Source of the DNA: Archilochus colubris
Taxonomy: Eukaryota > Chordata > Aves > Apodiformes > Trochilidae
Length of the DNA: 64,000 nucleotides
Direction of reading: 5' to 3'
NCBI GenBank assembly: GCA_023079485.1
Contig: CM041104.1
Location: forward strand, 2,667,676-2,731,675
Positions 61,369 through 64,000 of this stretch are shown here, in pieces; position 1 is the stretch's first letter; the number at the start of each line of letters is the position of its first letter. The notes under the pieces are model-generated. The model worked only from the letters and a program-made list of their open reading frames with translations. It made no database searches and was not told the DNA's origin. The translations under genes were made by a program, and so were the position numbers.

Positions 61369-64000
61369 CCACGATGCTGTGGTTCATAATGGAACCAGGA
61401 ATGGGATTCAGGTTTCAGAAAGAGTCATATGAGACTCTAAAAGCAGCTGCAGAGACTTCACATCTAACAGCTTTCTTTATTTTAGAGCAAAAGGGGAATA
61501 AATAAGTAAAAACTATTTAATTTAATTTTCTAAACTTTAGATTCAGAGAATAACAAAAAAACCTGGGATTAAATCAACAAATAGAAACTGGACCAGGAAA
61601 CCTTTCTATTCTATCTGCCTCCCTTCTCTCACTCAGTTTCTATCTCCTTTTTTTCTCAAAACTGAGGCTATGTAATTTTGTAAAAGCTTTCCTGTTGCCA
61701 AACTGATTTCCTCTGCAGTGTAAAGCACTGAAACTCATTCTCAAAGATGAGATTTGTGTACTGTTGTTTTTAAAGGGTAGTAATCCTGCTGTCTTCTCCA
61801 TTTAATTCCTTCCAAATTTTAGCTTTGTAAGTAAACATATATTGGCTGCAATCTCAAAAGGTCTGGGTCTGGTACTGTTTACCACTAACTATTTTTCAGT
61901 TTTTCCAAAGTTAATAAGAAAACAAACAAACAAAAATATTTCTGATTAATCTACAATGCTCTAGTAGTGGTGAATACTTGAAACTGAACAAACTGCTCCG
62001 TTTTTGTATCCTTGAAATCATAGATTCCAAAAAATGCAATAAACCCTTAAAAATTATTAACCCAACCCAGCTGATTAGTGTAAGAAAAGCTGCTAAAACA
62101 TATCTCAACCCAAAGCAAGACAGAGACACTGGCTCAGTTTGAATACTTAGAGATCATATATAAAAAGACATGGGTGTAACCTGCATAAAACAAACTAAAA
62201 TGTTCTAGGTGTCCTGAGACCTTGGAAAAAGCAAAGGAAATTCTTAATAGGCAGGAGCAATGAAACAGCTGCCACCCATCTATGAAATTAAGTCTTGAAC
62301 CCATGCAAAGAAAATTGCAGGCTCTGGGATTTCACTGTGCAAATGCTGTGGTTTTCATTTCAGCCTGGTCGAACTAGAAATTACATTTTGAAAGTCCACA
62401 TCAAACCCAAGGGCTGACCAATACTTTTGGATACCACATCTCCCAGTGGTGCTTTGATTCCCATCATTACTCTGCTGGGCTGCAGCAAACACTCAGCAGG
62501 CCAGGGAACTTTCTGAAGTCCTTGTGATGTCTGAGTGGCCTGAATGGGAACAAACTCTCCCAGTGCCCCACCAGCTGTGCTCTCAGTCCTTAGCTCAGCT
62601 GAGCACCCATTTTTGCCCCACCAGTGACCTGCAATCTTCAGAAAGTGCATTTTCTGCTGTCACAGTACCACCATTTTGCAGAAAAGTTGACTTTTGTTGG
62701 TAGGTTTTACTCTTGCCTTCTGGAGTGTTCCCTGCCCTCATTTTGCTCACTGTCATCTTCTTGCTGAAGGTGAGGTGTAGGAAGGCAAAAGTTGATTTAG
62801 ATTATTAATAACAACAGTCTCTGCTTTATGCCCCTCTTTTAAGAGAAGAAAAGGGAGGAAAGAAAGCAATGGGGAAACACTGGGGATTGAACATGGAACT
62901 CAGGCTAAGAAGTGAAATTTAATAGAGAACATCATCTTTTGCCCCCAGGTTAACCACCTACTGCAAGAACCTTTTGCTGTCAGTAAAGACATGACACTGA
63001 GCAGCCCATGTCTCTGCTTGTCTGAGGCCCCATGCCCATGTCTCCTGACCTTATGGAGAACAGAAGAGGGAGTTTATCAGCAGTACAGGTGGCCACTGAT
63101 TAAATTCTCTTTCCCAGCAGCAGGTTACAGAGATTGAGAAGGCACAAAAGGAAGAGAAACGAGCATGAGAAGTGCAGCAGTTTCCCATGAGTCATGAACA
63201 GGTTGTTTCAAATAAAGAAAGAGAAGGAAAATAGGTGTGAGTCTGACTCCCACCTTCCCCTCAACCCACCTGTCCCTGAGCTCATCAGCCAGGTCCTCAA
63301 AGAGCAGACCAACCAACACCTGGGCATCCCAGTAAGGTCCCTATCCCTTCCTCTTAGGTAGACTGGGAGGAGTCAAGTAGAAGATGGGGTGCACTGGGTG
63401 TAGATACTAAGACCAAAACTTGTGTTCTCACAGCTACCAGCATAACATGACCTCTCTCTGGAGCCTAGAAAAGATTTAAATCTATTTTCATTGACAGAAT
63501 ATATATTTGGTATTAGCACAGGATGGCTGAGAATCCACAGAATGTTTCACTTGCTCTGAGACAGTGATCACTGCTCACAAACCTCCTCCTGATGGTGGCT
63601 CAGCAGTCAGGGTCTTGGGGTTTTTCAAAGCTGTTCTGCAGATGGAAACCCAAAAAGCAATTTGCCTGACTATGATTTTACTTACTCTGGGTAAGAGATC
63701 AGAGCTCACCTTTATTCCCTCCTTCTTTTCCTCCTCCTCAAGTTTCCAAAGGATGAAACAAGCTTAGGAAAACATAGCTACTACCACAAACCATGCAGTA
63801 AGATAAAGAGAGCAAAAGCATTCAAGTGCTTTACCCTTAGATGCCCAATCCAAGTGTGTGTGGTGGTTCAGGATGAAACATCCAACTTCACAGTGAGTGC
63901 TGTTGATCTCTTTAAGGAGATTCTGACAGACAAGTGGTTCTACAAACACCTTCTGTCTCAATGTCCTGTACATGGAGCTCTCAGAATGATGGACAAATCT

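Larger units (their letters stand above)
58869..64000 (-). other. PTPRT: PTPRT intron upstream of the second FN3 exon (partial)
   Basis: This is the 3' part of the intron that separates the first and second FN3 domains. I looked for the first FN3 exon (expected to end with an Arg-Thr-Lys-Cys-type motif) and did not find it, so at least 5.1 kb of the intron lies here. The gene-strand 3' end is an unusually long T-rich tract before the acceptor. The intron also holds a possible LTR fragment (about 59123-59275), a TG/AT run near 60507-60536 and a TA-rich tract at 61334-61368. Nothing else recognisable is seen. Confidence 0.8.

Noticed and set aside
58869..64000. Possible first FN3, Ig or MAM exon of the same gene
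   Set aside because: No minus-strand frame in this stretch shows the expected conserved segments (for example an LDPDTEYEI-like motif), so these exons are placed outside the window.
1..64000. PTPRM, PTPRK or PTPRU as the gene identity
   Set aside because: All are close paralogues, but the FN3-2, FN3-3 and FN3-4 sequences seen here fit PTPRT best from memory. A protein search with the five exons would settle it.
1..64000. A novel or exotic system (CRISPR, operon, defence island, selfish coding element)
   Set aside because: The window is ordinary vertebrate intron and exon sequence with CR1 remnants; no regularly spaced repeats or clustered gene sets occur.

Overview
The window looks like intronic and exonic sequence from a bird. 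It carries CR1-type LINE remnants with the typical avian 3' ends (repeats of ATTCTATG or ATTCTGTG), is moderately AT-rich, and has no compact prokaryote-style coding. One possible LTR fragment resembles sequence I remember from songbird genomes, which is only a weak hint at a passerine.

Only one gene is supported. It lies on the minus strand and is a receptor-type protein tyrosine phosphatase of the R2B (MAM/Ig/FN3) class, best matched to PTPRT (RPTP-rho). Five exons can be placed to the base, each with AG/GT boundaries and compatible phases. In transcript order they are 58868-58572 (whole second FN3 domain), 57258-57149 and 22152-21951 (third FN3 domain), and 18136-18034 and 130-1 (fourth FN3 domain, running off the left edge). 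Together they give 842 nt, or 280 complete codons, with no stop or frameshift. The MAM, Ig and first FN3 exons should lie beyond 64000. The transmembrane and phosphatase exons should lie beyond position 1.

Everything else is intron: at least 5.1 kb (58869-64000), 1.3 kb (57259-58571), 35 kb (22153-57148), 3.8 kb (18137-21950) and 17.9 kb (131-18033). The 35 kb intron holds all the recognisable CR1 copies: a long plus-strand copy at 24690-25722, a short plus-strand copy at 30337-30595, a minus-strand copy at 34832-35355, a sliver near 45276, and a nested pair at 52510-53300. Simple repeats (poly-A, AT, CATC, CA and short tandem duplications) are scattered through the introns. Several AT-rich, homeodomain-motif-rich intronic blocks look like candidate conserved non-coding elements, but this needs alignment to confirm.

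I found no tRNA, rRNA, CRISPR, operon or novel enzymatic system. None of the open frames outside the five exons and the CR1 remnants has recognisable coding content. The window does not appear to hold a new biological system. The most useful leads are the inverted CR1 pair in one intron, the nested CR1, the exon-phase architecture, a basic site in the fourth FN3 domain and the candidate non-coding elements.
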